NCBI GenBank assembly: GCA_010027915.1
Contig: RGUG01000018.1
Coordinates: 1 to 12,596, forward strand
Direction: 5' to 3'
DNA from: a bacterium
GTDB taxonomy: Bacteria > Margulisbacteria > Marinamargulisbacteria > SXXA01
DNA: 12,596 bases
Numbering within the stretch: position 1 is the stretch's first letter; each line of letters opens with the position of its first letter. This document shows positions 1 to 6,110 of this stretch, piece after piece. Below the pieces are notes generated by a model. That model saw only the letters and a program-made list of their open reading frames with translations, was not told the DNA's origin and searched no databases. The translations under genes were made by a program, and so were the position numbers.

Positions 1-192
1 GAACGATTAATCAATTATTGCATCAAGCACCAACACTGGTCTATCTTTGAACAAGCTTATTGTACTTTTGAGATTGTAACAAGTAGAGCTATTGCAGCAC
101 AAATACTTCGTCATCGCTCATTTACCTTCCAAGAATTCAGTCAGCGTTATTCAACAGCAACAGAACTAGAAGATTTACAATTCCGTAAACAG
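1..192 (+). CDS. thyX: Flavin-dependent thymidylate synthase, internal fragment
   Basis: Frame 1 is open from the window edge and reads as the middle of ThyX, which makes dTMP from dUMP using FAD, NADPH and methylene-tetrahydrofolate. The ThyX signature RHR-x7-S-x-R is perfect at 109-147 ([13 protein letters not shown]), preceded by the family's typical HWSIFEQA and [13 protein letters not shown] stretches. The start lies outside the window. After about FRKQ (181-192) family resemblance stops: the expected D-x-x-N-R-Q continuation is missing. The frame stays open to a TAA at 394-396, but that part is antisense to another gene and does not look like ThyX. G+C is about 36% over 1-180, with AT-ending codons (TTA, ATA, AGA), against 52-63% just to the right. 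The fragment resembles versions from AT-rich bacteria or marine phages. It is almost certainly foreign to the rest of the window, by assembly or by transfer. Confidence 0.9.
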
Positions 193-849
193 GGTAAGAT
201 ACTCGCCCAATACGGGATACCCCACATCCAGTGCATACCCACTTTGGGCCGGTCGGGTGATCTGGTTGCCGTTCACGGCACTGCTCACCCCATCCTGGTC
301 TATGATATAGGTGGCCCCCACCTTGAGCGGGATCATCGGGCACTCGTCACATCCCACCTCCAATCGTCCCGCCATCACATTGCCACCCGTCGATAAGGCG
401 TCCAACCGGAACCGATCCCATTTAACCCACCCTTTCACACCTGCTTTCTGAGCCGAAAACTCACTGGTAGCCCCCCCAGAATCGGTTCGGTATTGGTTGA
501 CCAACAACCCGTACCCATACCGAATACCCCGTTGTACCCCGTAATCAATACTGGCCACATCATCATGGGTGTAGCCTATTTTGCGAACCGATAGGGTGCT
601 GGTATCGGTCAGTGTCGCACCCGACCCACTGGCATTGAGGTACGTGTTAATGTCAATGCCCAATTTGACGGGCCCCCATTCAATATCCGGACTCAGACCC
701 AATTTGAAATAGGATTGGTTCCCCACCGTCAAAAACCCCATGGTGGCCTGGTTGCCTTTTTTATCGAATTCGTCCAAAAAATAAGAGACCCCCCAGGCGG
801 ACTGGGCCATCAATAGCGGGGCAAGAATCAAGGCAAAATATCGGTTCAT
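175..849 (-). CDS. Outer-membrane beta-barrel-like protein, C-terminally truncated
   Basis: The 224-residue product has a clear signal peptide: MNRYF, a hydrophobic [10 protein letters not shown] core, then a small-residue cleavage region near SAWG. The rest alternates polar and hydrophobic residues and is rich in Gly, Tyr and Asp, with repeated short strand-like units such as [33 protein letters not shown] and [10 protein letters not shown]. This is the pattern of an outer-membrane barrel of unassigned function. A Cys pair (GCDEC, about residues 168-171) sits in a probable loop. The start is ATG at 849 with AAGGGA about 8 nt upstream. It follows fliJ by 22 nt on the same strand, so it is probably cotranscribed with the flagellar genes. 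The product ends mid-strand exactly at the foreign junction near 190, and the last few residues and the stop come from the AT-rich DNA, so the native protein was longer. Barrel fold is likely; specific function is unknown. Confidence 0.7.
   Translation of the reverse strand: MNRYFALILAPLLMAQSAWGVSYFLDEFDKKGNQATMGFLTVGNQSYFKLGLSPDIEWGPVKLGIDINTYLNASGSGATLTDTSTLSVRKIGYTHDDVASIDYGVQRGIRYGYGLLVNQYRTDSGGATSEFSAQKAGVKGWVKWDRFRLDALSTGGNVMAGRLEVGCDECPMIPLKVGATYIIDQDGVSSAVNGNQITRPAQSGYALDVGYPVLGEYLTLFTEL
178..195. other. Abrupt junction between AT-rich and GC-richer DNA
   Basis: Two unrelated coding regions facing each other are both cut here. The plus-strand thyX fragment stops resembling its family at about 190, and the minus-strand barrel protein ends prematurely within a beta-strand-like LTLFTEL at 175-195. 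G+C jumps from about 36% (1-180) to 52-63% within one line of sequence. No transposon end, att core or tRNA is visible. The bases of about 181-192 can be read plausibly as part of either gene, so the join may sit in a short shared stretch. A microhomology join in inverted gene orientation is typical of amplification or assembly chimeras, but the sequence alone cannot exclude true recombination. Confidence 0.7.
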
Positions 850-871
850 TACACGTCCCTTTCTGGTTCAT

Positions 872-1402
872 TCACAACGGCGGATGCGATTGGGGTGGGG
901 GCGGCAGTGAATCAAGTTCAGCGGATTGACGTCTTTTTTTGGCATCAAATCCAATAATGGCAATGTCATCCAAAAATTGCCCCTCACTTTTGTCCATCAA
1001 CTTCCGCCATGATTCTCTTGTTTTTTCTTTGTCTTTGTCAATGATTTTTCGATCTATCATGCTGGCCACCAAGGCCTCTCGGGCCGATTCCATGGCCTGA
1101 CGGGCCGCCTCCACCCGCTCGTCTTGTTCCTTGAGTTGAACCTCTAATACCGTGAGGTGGTGCTGGCGTAAGATCACCTCTTGGACATCGGTTGATGGGG
1201 TCTTGCCCGACATGAGATCCCGCAATGCCTGGTAATGCTCATCTCGGATTTGACGCATCTCATCTCGTTTTTTGATGGCCTCATCATACGCTTGTTCGGC
1301 CTGCTGAAAGGCTTCCAGGGCTTGTTTTTCTCGGATTTCGCGGACCTTGAGCACCGTTTCTAACGGGTAACGAAACCGCTTGCTTTTTTTGGCTTTGCTC
1401 AT
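872..1402 (-). CDS. fliJ: Flagellar export chaperone FliJ
   Basis: The 176-residue product is charged and almost wholly helical, with continuous heptad-like coiled coil from about residue 15 to 145. It opens with FRYPLETVLKVREIREKQA, the typical FliJ start, and near the C-terminus carries the family-like W-x(n)-D-D-I-A stretch (WRKLMDK to FLDDIAIIGF). FliJ is the soluble central stalk of the flagellar type III export ATPase: it sits in the FliI hexamer and contacts FlhA, helping escape of chaperones. Its ATG overlaps the fliI stop by 4 nt (ATGA at 1399-1402) and has no Shine-Dalgarno, so translation is probably coupled to fliI. It is slightly longer than the usual 145-160 residues because of a proline-rich tail (PPPPQSHPPL). 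Confidence 0.93.
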   Translation of the reverse strand: MSKAKKSKRFRYPLETVLKVREIREKQALEAFQQAEQAYDEAIKKRDEMRQIRDEHYQALRDLMSGKTPSTDVQEVILRQHHLTVLEVQLKEQDERVEAARQAMESAREALVASMIDRKIIDKDKEKTRESWRKLMDKSEGQFLDDIAIIGFDAKKRRQSAELDSLPPPPQSHPPL

Positions 1403-2700
1403 CGAAACATGGATTGTAAGTGTTGGACCGTTCGCTCAAATGGCACGTTTTCATCGGTGCCTTGCCTTAAAAATTGGTTGATGGCATCAATTTTATCGAT
1501 GGCTTGGTCTATTTTGGGGTTGCTGCCCCGTACGTACGCCCCAATGTTAATGAGGTCTTCGGCCTCGATGTACTTGGCCAATATCTCACGCAATTGACCC
1601 GTGGCCTTTTTGTGGGCCGGATCGGCAATGACCGAAAACAACCGGCTGACACTGTGTCCAATATCAATGCAGGGATAATGGTTTTTGGCCGCCAAGTCCC
1701 GGGATAACACCATGTGCCCATCCAAAATACCCCGTGCCGCATCCGCAATGGGTTCGTCCATATCGCCCCCTTCGACCAACACGGTGTAAATGGCCGTAAT
1801 GCTCCCCTGTTCAGAGGTGCCGGCCCGTTCCATCAGTCGTGGTAACATGGCAAACACACTGGGGGTATACCCTTTGGTGGTGGGAGGCTCGCCCGTTGCC
1901 AAGCCAATTTCACGCTGGGCCATGGCAAACCGTGTCACCGAATCCATCATAAACAACACGTTTTTACCTTGGTCCCGAAAATATTCCGCAATCGCCGTGC
2001 CCACCATGGCCCCTTTTAACCGGATCACCGGGGGCACATCGGAGGTGGCACACACCACCACCGATCGTTTTAACCCGTCTTCTCCCAATGATTCTTCAAT
2101 AAAGTCTTTGACTTCACGCCCCCGTTCACCGACCAAACTAATCACGTTGACATCGGCTTCGCAATTGCGGGCCAACATGCCCATCAGGGTGCTCTTACCC
2201 ACACCCGATCCGGCAAAGATCCCAATCCGCTGGCCACGACCCAAGGTAAGAATGCCATCAATGGCCTTGACCCCCACCCGCAACACCCGGTCAATCCGCG
2301 GTCGTTGCACCGGATCGGGGGGATCTCGGTCAATATCCACCAAGGCCTCATACGGCAAGTCCCCTTTGCGGTCCATGGGCTCTCCCAATCCATTTAACAC
2401 CCGCCCCAATAACTGCGGTCCCACTTTGACCCGAATGGGGCTACCCGTGGCATAAATGGGGGCCCCGGGCCGAATCCCCCCCATGGGGCCCAAGGGCATT
2501 AACAAGACTTTTTCTTCTTTGAATCCCACCACTTCCGACCGAATCGATCGGCTCGCATCCACTTCAATATCACATAGTTCCCCAATAAATACCCCTTGCA
2601 CCTGGGCTTCGACCACCAAGCCCACAATTTGGACGACTTTGCCCACCACCTTTGTGAGTTCGGCACGGGCAATGGCCTGAAAATAGGGGTCCCAATTCAT
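1399..2700 (-). CDS. fliI: Flagellum-specific export ATPase FliI
   Basis: The 433-residue product is full length for FliI, the ATPase that energises and orders substrate delivery at the flagellar type III export gate. Residues 1-95 form the N-terminal beta domain. The Walker A motif is AGSGVGKST at 163-171, a GERGREV motif follows at 191-197, Walker B is VLFMMD at 248-253 followed by SVTRFA, and the family's conserved YTVLVEGGDMDEPIAD is at 305-320. The C-terminal domain continues to HLQSMFR. Family likeness to F1-ATPase beta is clear, but the flagellar neighbours fix it as FliI rather than a virulence type III ATPase. The ATG at 2700 overlaps the fliH stop by 4 nt and has GGGGA just upstream. 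All catalytic motifs are intact. Confidence 0.97.
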   Translation of the reverse strand: MNWDPYFQAIARAELTKVVGKVVQIVGLVVEAQVQGVFIGELCDIEVDASRSIRSEVVGFKEEKVLLMPLGPMGGIRPGAPIYATGSPIRVKVGPQLLGRVLNGLGEPMDRKGDLPYEALVDIDRDPPDPVQRPRIDRVLRVGVKAIDGILTLGRGQRIGIFAGSGVGKSTLMGMLARNCEADVNVISLVGERGREVKDFIEESLGEDGLKRSVVVCATSDVPPVIRLKGAMVGTAIAEYFRDQGKNVLFMMDSVTRFAMAQREIGLATGEPPTTKGYTPSVFAMLPRLMERAGTSEQGSITAIYTVLVEGGDMDEPIADAARGILDGHMVLSRDLAAKNHYPCIDIGHSVSRLFSVIADPAHKKATGQLREILAKYIEAEDLINIGAYVRGSNPKIDQAIDKIDAINQFLRQGTDENVPFERTVQHLQSMFR

Positions 2701-3332
2701 GGGGTCCCCAATCGGGCCAATATGCGTTGCAAGGTCTGAAGCTTGGTTTTGACGGAGGCATCAATGAAACCCAGCTGGGTTTCAATGATACAGCCACCTC
2801 GGTCTTGGTTGGGGTCTTCGGTAATTTCGAGTGATCGGATATCGGGCAAAGCCGCCAAGAGGGCGTCTCGGTATTGACGGGCAGTGGGGGCATCGTGAGG
2901 ATGCACCTTGATGATGACACGGTTTTTGTCCGTGATGCGTCGAATGGCATCGTCAATAATGGGCCGAATCGCCTCGGGTTGTTGTGCCAACTGGGCATGC
3001 AATAATTTTTCGGCAATGGCCATCGCCAGGTCGATGACCACCTGCTCTTGATGCTGAAAATGGGCCAACGTCGCCTGGTTGATGTCGCCGACCATGCCCA
3101 ACACCGACTGCACCGCATCCAGGTACGCCGATTCCCCTTTGGCCATGCCCTCTTCGGCCCCGCGTTGATACCCTTGTTCACGCAATGCCTGGGCCTCTTG
3201 CTCAGCCCGCTGCAACAAGGTTTGGCGATAGGCCCTGACATCGGCCTCAACGGCGGCCCGCCGGGTTTCTTCAAAATGGGTTAATTGCCGCCCAAATACG
3301 TCATCGACGGGTGGGAGTTCCGGTTCATACAC
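2697..3332 (-). CDS. fliH: Flagellar assembly protein FliH
   Basis: The 211-residue product has the FliH/YscL layout: a charged helical N-terminal half with the Gly-spaced GYQRGAEEGMAKGES (about 54-68), then a globular C-terminal domain with VVIDLAMAIAEKLLH, VHPHD, EDPNQDRGGCIIET and QLGFIDASV. FliH binds and restrains FliI and docks it to the C-ring. The called start is GTG at 3332. No in-frame ATG, GTG or TTG exists between it and the upstream stop, and there is no Shine-Dalgarno. The start is therefore doubtful. About 30 nt upstream an A9 tract separates this frame from an open reading frame that could encode the true N-terminus (see 3333-3475). It heads the fliHIJ group; fliE, fliF and fliG are not adjacent. 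Confidence 0.9.
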   Translation of the reverse strand: MYEPELPPVDDVFGRQLTHFEETRRAAVEADVRAYRQTLLQRAEQEAQALREQGYQRGAEEGMAKGESAYLDAVQSVLGMVGDINQATLAHFQHQEQVVIDLAMAIAEKLLHAQLAQQPEAIRPIIDDAIRRITDKNRVIIKVHPHDAPTARQYRDALLAALPDIRSLEITEDPNQDRGGCIIETQLGFIDASVKTKLQTLQRILARLGTP

Positions 3333-3347
3333 TGCAGGAAGGGGGTT

Positions 3348-3363
3348 TGCAACAAGCCCACCA
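3348..3363 (-). promoter_or_regulatory. Possible sigma-54 promoter upstream of fliH
   Basis: The minus strand reads TGGTGGGCTTGTTGCA. It has the invariant GG and GC exactly 10 bases apart and a consensus TTGCA at -12, but the -24 element departs from TGGCAC at three positions. Sigma-54 controls many flagellar operons in other bacteria. A start about 12 nt downstream of the GC would fall near 3337, leaving almost no leader before GTG 3332. A chance match is quite possible. Confidence 0.25.
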
Positions 3364-3439
3364 TTTTTTTTTGTGGGGAAGCCGAAGCACGAGGTATGGG
3401 GGGGCGGTAAGGGGCTGGATTATCCTCCCCAGGGTGTCC

Positions 3440-3469
3440 TTGTGCATCATGTTGTCGGCCCCTAATTAT
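3440..3469 (+). promoter_or_regulatory. Possible sigma-70 promoter for lgt
   Basis: TTGTGC (3440-3445) and AATTAT (3464-3469) are spaced by 18 nt, matching TTGACA/TATAAT at 3/6 and 4/6 positions. Transcription would begin near 3476, compatible with lgt starts at 3486 or 3504 but not with the ATG at 3474. The match is weak. Confidence 0.2.
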
Positions 3470-3503
3470 CGTCATGCCATCGGGTATGGTACCATTACTC
3501 GCC

Positions 3504-4289
3504 ATGTTAGCCTACCCAGAAATTAATCCTGTTGCACTCGACCTTGGCTGGGTCTCCATTCGCTGGTACGGGTTGGCCTATCTGGCGGGCCTTTCGATTG
3601 GTACCGCCCTGGTGTGGCGACGGTTTCGGCGGATGGGATGGGAACCCGCCGGTATTTTAGATGGGGTCGGAACCCTCATGATCGGACTGTTACTGGGCGG
3701 ACGTCTGGGGTATGTCGTGATTTATGATGGGATGCGTACCCTATCAGACCCATTGAGTATCCTGGCCATTTGGCAAGGGGGCATGTCGTTTCATGGGGGG
3801 TTAATCGGGGCGTCGTTGGCGGGATGGTGGCTCACCCGATCGGGAACCGCATCCCAACGATGGGCCTTGGCCGATACGGTGGTATTGGGGGTGGGACCCG
3901 GTTTGTTTTTAGGGCGTCTGGCCAATTTTATCAACCAAGAATTGGTCGGACGTGTGACCCACGTGCCGTGGGGCATGCCGGTGCCGGGGTATGGCCCATG
4001 GCCTCGGCACCCTTCCCCATTGTATGAAGCAATGGGCGAAGGGCTGGTCTTGGGGTGCGTCCTGTGGCTGGTGGCGACCCTGTTCAAGCCACGTGAGGGG
4101 GTGTTGCTGGGGGTGTTTCTGACGGGCTATGGGCTGATTCGGTTTGGGTTGGAGTGGTTCCGGGACCCCGATCCTCAGCTGGGGTTTCTGGCGGGCTTTA
4201 CCATGGGGCAGTGGTGGTGTGCACTCATGATACTCATCGGGGTGGGGGTGATCATGCGTCGGAAGGGCCCGCCAAAGTCCAACCATTAG
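3504..4289 (+). CDS. lgt: Prolipoprotein diacylglyceryl transferase
   Basis: Lgt is an inner-membrane enzyme that moves diacylglyceryl from phosphatidylglycerol to the lipobox cysteine of prolipoproteins, the first step of lipoprotein maturation. The 261-residue product has about seven hydrophobic segments and the family landmarks: PEINPVAL and IRWYGLAYL at the N-terminus, GGRLGYVV, GGMSFHGGLIG with the key His, the signature GRLANFINQELVGR, RHPSPLYEA, and IRFGLEWFRDPDPQLGF. ATG 3504 is chosen because homologues begin close to (F/Y)PEI-x-P; in-frame ATGs at 3474 and 3486 are alternatives and none has a good Shine-Dalgarno. It is divergent from fliH and convergent with the JAMM gene. Its last codons (4271-4289) lie in a segment homologous to the antisense 3' end of the JAMM gene, so the C-terminal tail appears to have been replaced or appended by a duplication. 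Confidence 0.97.
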   Translation: MLAYPEINPVALDLGWVSIRWYGLAYLAGLSIGTALVWRRFRRMGWEPAGILDGVGTLMIGLLLGGRLGYVVIYDGMRTLSDPLSILAIWQGGMSFHGGLIGASLAGWWLTRSGTASQRWALADTVVLGVGPGLFLGRLANFINQELVGRVTHVPWGMPVPGYGPWPRHPSPLYEAMGEGLVLGCVLWLVATLFKPREGVLLGVFLTGYGLIRFGLEWFRDPDPQLGFLAGFTMGQWWCALMILIGVGVIMRRKGPPKSNH

Positions 4290-4433
4290 CCCCCGCTAAA
4301 AGGGGATCCAACCGGGGGGTGGCCGTTGTGCCCGTTGTCCGCTTTGTTTGATTGGGTCCAAATGGGCTGCCCCATCCAACATCGGATCCGACTGACACGG
4401 GGGCTTTTCCCCTTTATTCTTAACCGGCTCGGG
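4271..4433 (-). pseudogene. Decayed duplicate of the JAMM peptidase gene's 3' end
   Basis: This segment matches 4467-4633, the last 55-60 codons of the JAMM gene, in the same orientation. By direct comparison 4321-4433 and 4521-4633 agree at 102 of 113 positions with no gap. 4271-4313 and 4467-4509 agree at 34 of 43, with a 4-nt indel between the two blocks. Translated on the minus strand it reads EPVKNKGEKPP, then QSDPMLDGAAHL, close to the intact gene. The 4-nt deletion then shifts the frame to a TAG, while the old frame still reads a recognisable tail. There is no start codon and no catalytic domain. It overlaps the last 19 nt of lgt. A 39-nt core (4357-4395) is identical between copies. 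It fills most of the space between the two convergent genes. Confidence 0.88.
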
Positions 4434-4456
4434 CCCGTTACCCCATGGGCAATGCC

Positions 4457-5062
4457 CTAGGGACACGCCAAAGTCGAAAAATCAGAACCCGGTGAAATGG
4501 GATCCAACCGGGGGTATATCGGCCGTTGTTCCCGTTGCCAGCTTTGTTTGATTTGTTCCAAATGGGCTGCCCCATCCAACATCGGATCCGACTGAAACGT
4601 GGACTTTCCCCATTTTTTCTTAACCGGCTCGGGCAATTCGGTCACAAATTGGTCATCCGGATACACCACAATGGGGATGGCATGGGGCCTTCGGTTGACA
4701 ATGTGCCAGGCATTGATCACCGGTGGTTGATTGGGCACCTTGGCCACAATAAAGTGAAACCGATGCCCCGTGTTAATGTCTTCCGTCGATGGATAGGGGG
4801 CCCCGTTGGGGTGCGAATGATACAACGCAATCAACAACATCCGATGGGATCGAAAAAAAGCGTGGGCCCGTTGAATGTCCTCGTGGGTAATCACAAACTG
4901 AGTCTCTCGTTTTCGGGCCTCTAAATTATGGGTGGGTAAAATCCCTAAAATATACCCATCATGCCCCCCCAAAAAACCACCCGATTCGTGGGGAAAGTGG
5001 TCAGTGGCTTGGTTGATAATGGTGGTGTAGTGCCGTTTGGTAAACACAAACCGGTCAAGCAT
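4457..5062 (-). CDS. JAMM/MPN+ (Mov34/JAB family) metallopeptidase
   Basis: The 201-residue product has a complete JAMM zinc-protease motif: the upstream Glu in HESGGFLGG (Glu26) and H-S-H-x7-S-x2-D at 82-95 (His82, His84, Ser92, Asp95). The JAB domain covers about 1-135. A charged tail of about 65 residues follows that I do not recognise; its coding region is duplicated downstream. Family members cleave isopeptide bonds or processed C-termini of ubiquitin-like sulfur carriers (Mec, for example, acts on CysO in Mycobacterium). No ThiS/MoaD-like, E1-like or cysteine-synthase gene is near, so the substrate is unknown. There is no signal peptide, so it is probably cytoplasmic. The ATG overlaps the end of the histidine kinase gene by 8 nt, implying coexpression and perhaps coupled function. 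The typical Cys after the Glu (E-x-C-G) is Ser here. Confidence 0.88.
   Translation of the reverse strand: MLDRFVFTKRHYTTIINQATDHFPHESGGFLGGHDGYILGILPTHNLEARKRETQFVITHEDIQRAHAFFRSHRMLLIALYHSHPNGAPYPSTEDINTGHRFHFIVAKVPNQPPVINAWHIVNRRPHAIPIVVYPDDQFVTELPEPVKKKWGKSTFQSDPMLDGAAHLEQIKQSWQREQRPIYPRLDPISPGSDFSTLACP
4467..4633 (-). repeat. Intact partner of the direct repeat with 4271-4433
   Basis: This is the copy inside the JAMM coding sequence, encoding its tail from about residue 144. Between the two copies lie only about 33 nt (4434-4466) of unrelated sequence. No terminal inverted repeats or target-site duplications flank the unit, so a simple tandem duplication followed by decay of one copy is the likeliest origin. 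Confidence 0.85.
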
Positions 5063-6110
5063 GGGATCCCGTGCTTTTGGGTAATCGAATGCAAAACGTG
5101 GACCCTTCTCCCATCATGCTTTTAACCCAAATTTGCCCCTCATGCAGCTCAACCAGTTTTTTGACGATGGTTAACCCCAAGCCCAACCCTTCAATCTGAG
5201 CGGTGCCCGCACAGTCTGATTGTTTAAATTGGGTATATATATTGGATAATTGCATGTGGTTCATGCCCAATCCTGTATCGGATAAATGAATTTCAATCCA
5301 CCGTTTGGTTTCAAATGCATTGATGGCAATGGTGCCACTGGGGGTGAATTTGACGGCATTATTGGCCAAATTGGTTAACATGCGAATCACTTTTTGATAG
5401 TCCGCCGTGATCATGAGGGGTCGATGGGGGATGTCAATCGTCAAGACCAATGATTTGGACTCAATGGCCGGTGTCACCGCCTCTTGAACTTGGTATATGG
5501 CGTCCACCAAATCAAATCTGGTGGATTGGAGCACCAGGGTACCAGATAACAATTGGGACAATTGCAACAAGTCGTCAATCAAACACTTCAGCCCATGGGC
5601 CTCGGTTTGCACCACCCGACAAAGTTGTTGCTGGGCGGGTGTCAGGCCCCCTTTGCTGCCGCGTTGCAACACATCCAGGTATCCGATAATCGAGGTTAGC
5701 GGGGTCCGTAACTCATGGCTTACCAATCGCATAAAGCTGTCTTTCGCCTCATTCATTTCCCCAATCCGAGACAAGGGATTCAATACCACCGTGAGGTATT
5801 CGGTACCATGATGACCCACCAAGCGAATTTTCACGTGAAACCGACCCAAGGTTTGATTGCGAAGGGGAAACTCCATGGTGATTTCCACCGGTAGTCGCTC
5901 ACTTAGTACCTCAATCAGGTTTTGTTGGGTCAGGGTGAGCAGGGGAAAGGGTGGGGGGGTCACCAATTGCAACATGTAATGGGCCATGCGACTACAATGC
6001 AGGACCTCTAGGGTATCATGATGCAACACCATCACACCGGCCTTGCATTCAGATGATAGGGTATCAACCCATTCTTGTAGGGCGTCCGATAACGACGGGT
6101 TGGCGGTCAT
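5055..6110 (-). CDS. Soluble PAS-like sensor histidine kinase (orphan)
   Basis: The 351-residue product has no membrane segment. Residues about 20-115 look like a PAS-type sensor (GVMVLHHDTLEVLHCSRMAH). A HisKA domain follows with the H-box FMRLVSHELRTPL (His132), and then an HATPase domain with N-box NLANNAVKF (Asn251), G1 DTGLGM (278-283) and G2 GLGLGL (308-313), closing with STFCIRLPK. All catalytic residues needed for ATP binding and autophosphorylation are present. No response regulator is encoded in the window, so it is an orphan kinase with an unknown partner and signal. The ATG overlaps the rlmB stop by 4 nt and has AGGTGAG just upstream; its 3' end overlaps the JAMM start by 8 nt. 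The conserved tight arrangement suggests coexpression with rlmB and the peptidase. Confidence 0.93.
   Translation of the reverse strand: MTANPSLSDALQEWVDTLSSECKAGVMVLHHDTLEVLHCSRMAHYMLQLVTPPPFPLLTLTQQNLIEVLSERLPVEITMEFPLRNQTLGRFHVKIRLVGHHGTEYLTVVLNPLSRIGEMNEAKDSFMRLVSHELRTPLTSIIGYLDVLQRGSKGGLTPAQQQLCRVVQTEAHGLKCLIDDLLQLSQLLSGTLVLQSTRFDLVDAIYQVQEAVTPAIESKSLVLTIDIPHRPLMITADYQKVIRMLTNLANNAVKFTPSGTIAINAFETKRWIEIHLSDTGLGMNHMQLSNIYTQFKQSDCAGTAQIEGLGLGLTIVKKLVELHEGQIWVKSMMGEGSTFCIRLPKSTGSHA

Larger units (their letters stand above)
3333..3475 (-). other. Candidate out-of-frame N-terminal segment of fliH
   Basis: From ATG 3475 the minus strand reads MTIIRGRQHD, then a proline-rich linker (PAPYRPPIPRASASPQKK), and reaches nine A residues (minus-strand A9, 3364-3372). 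One extra A, or a -1 slip there, would join it to the fliH frame through NGGLVANPLPAVYEPE. FliH would then be about 259 residues, still in the family range, with the linker N-terminus such proteins often have. Seen: the open frame, the A9 tract, and the lack of any good fliH start. Inferred: a homopolymer sequencing error, or transcriptional/translational slippage. Against it: no Shine-Dalgarno precedes ATG 3475, and it would leave only 28 bp to the lgt start. Confidence 0.45.

Noticed and set aside
193..396. In-frame continuation of the thyX reading frame to a TAA at 394
   Set aside because: It is antisense to the barrel-protein gene, has no ThyX resemblance and has the other composition; its openness is chance.
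1790..2455. 221-codon plus-strand open frame
   Set aside because: It lies wholly antisense to fliI, whose motifs are intact; low-complexity Ser/Pro/Arg/Thr composition typical of a shadow frame.
2570..3274. 234-codon minus-strand open frame overlapping fliH and fliI
   Set aside because: Trp/Arg/Pro-rich out-of-frame translation of fliH; the fliH frame carries the recognisable domain.
3281..3505. 74-codon minus-strand frame as an independent gene
   Set aside because: Its 3' half is fliH read out of frame. Only its 5' part (to about 3370) looks meaningful, as a possible fliH N-terminus.
4296..4305. Short C/G hairpin after lgt as an intrinsic terminator
   Set aside because: Stem of about 4 bp and no T-run; it lies in the duplicated JAMM-tail sequence, which explains its presence.
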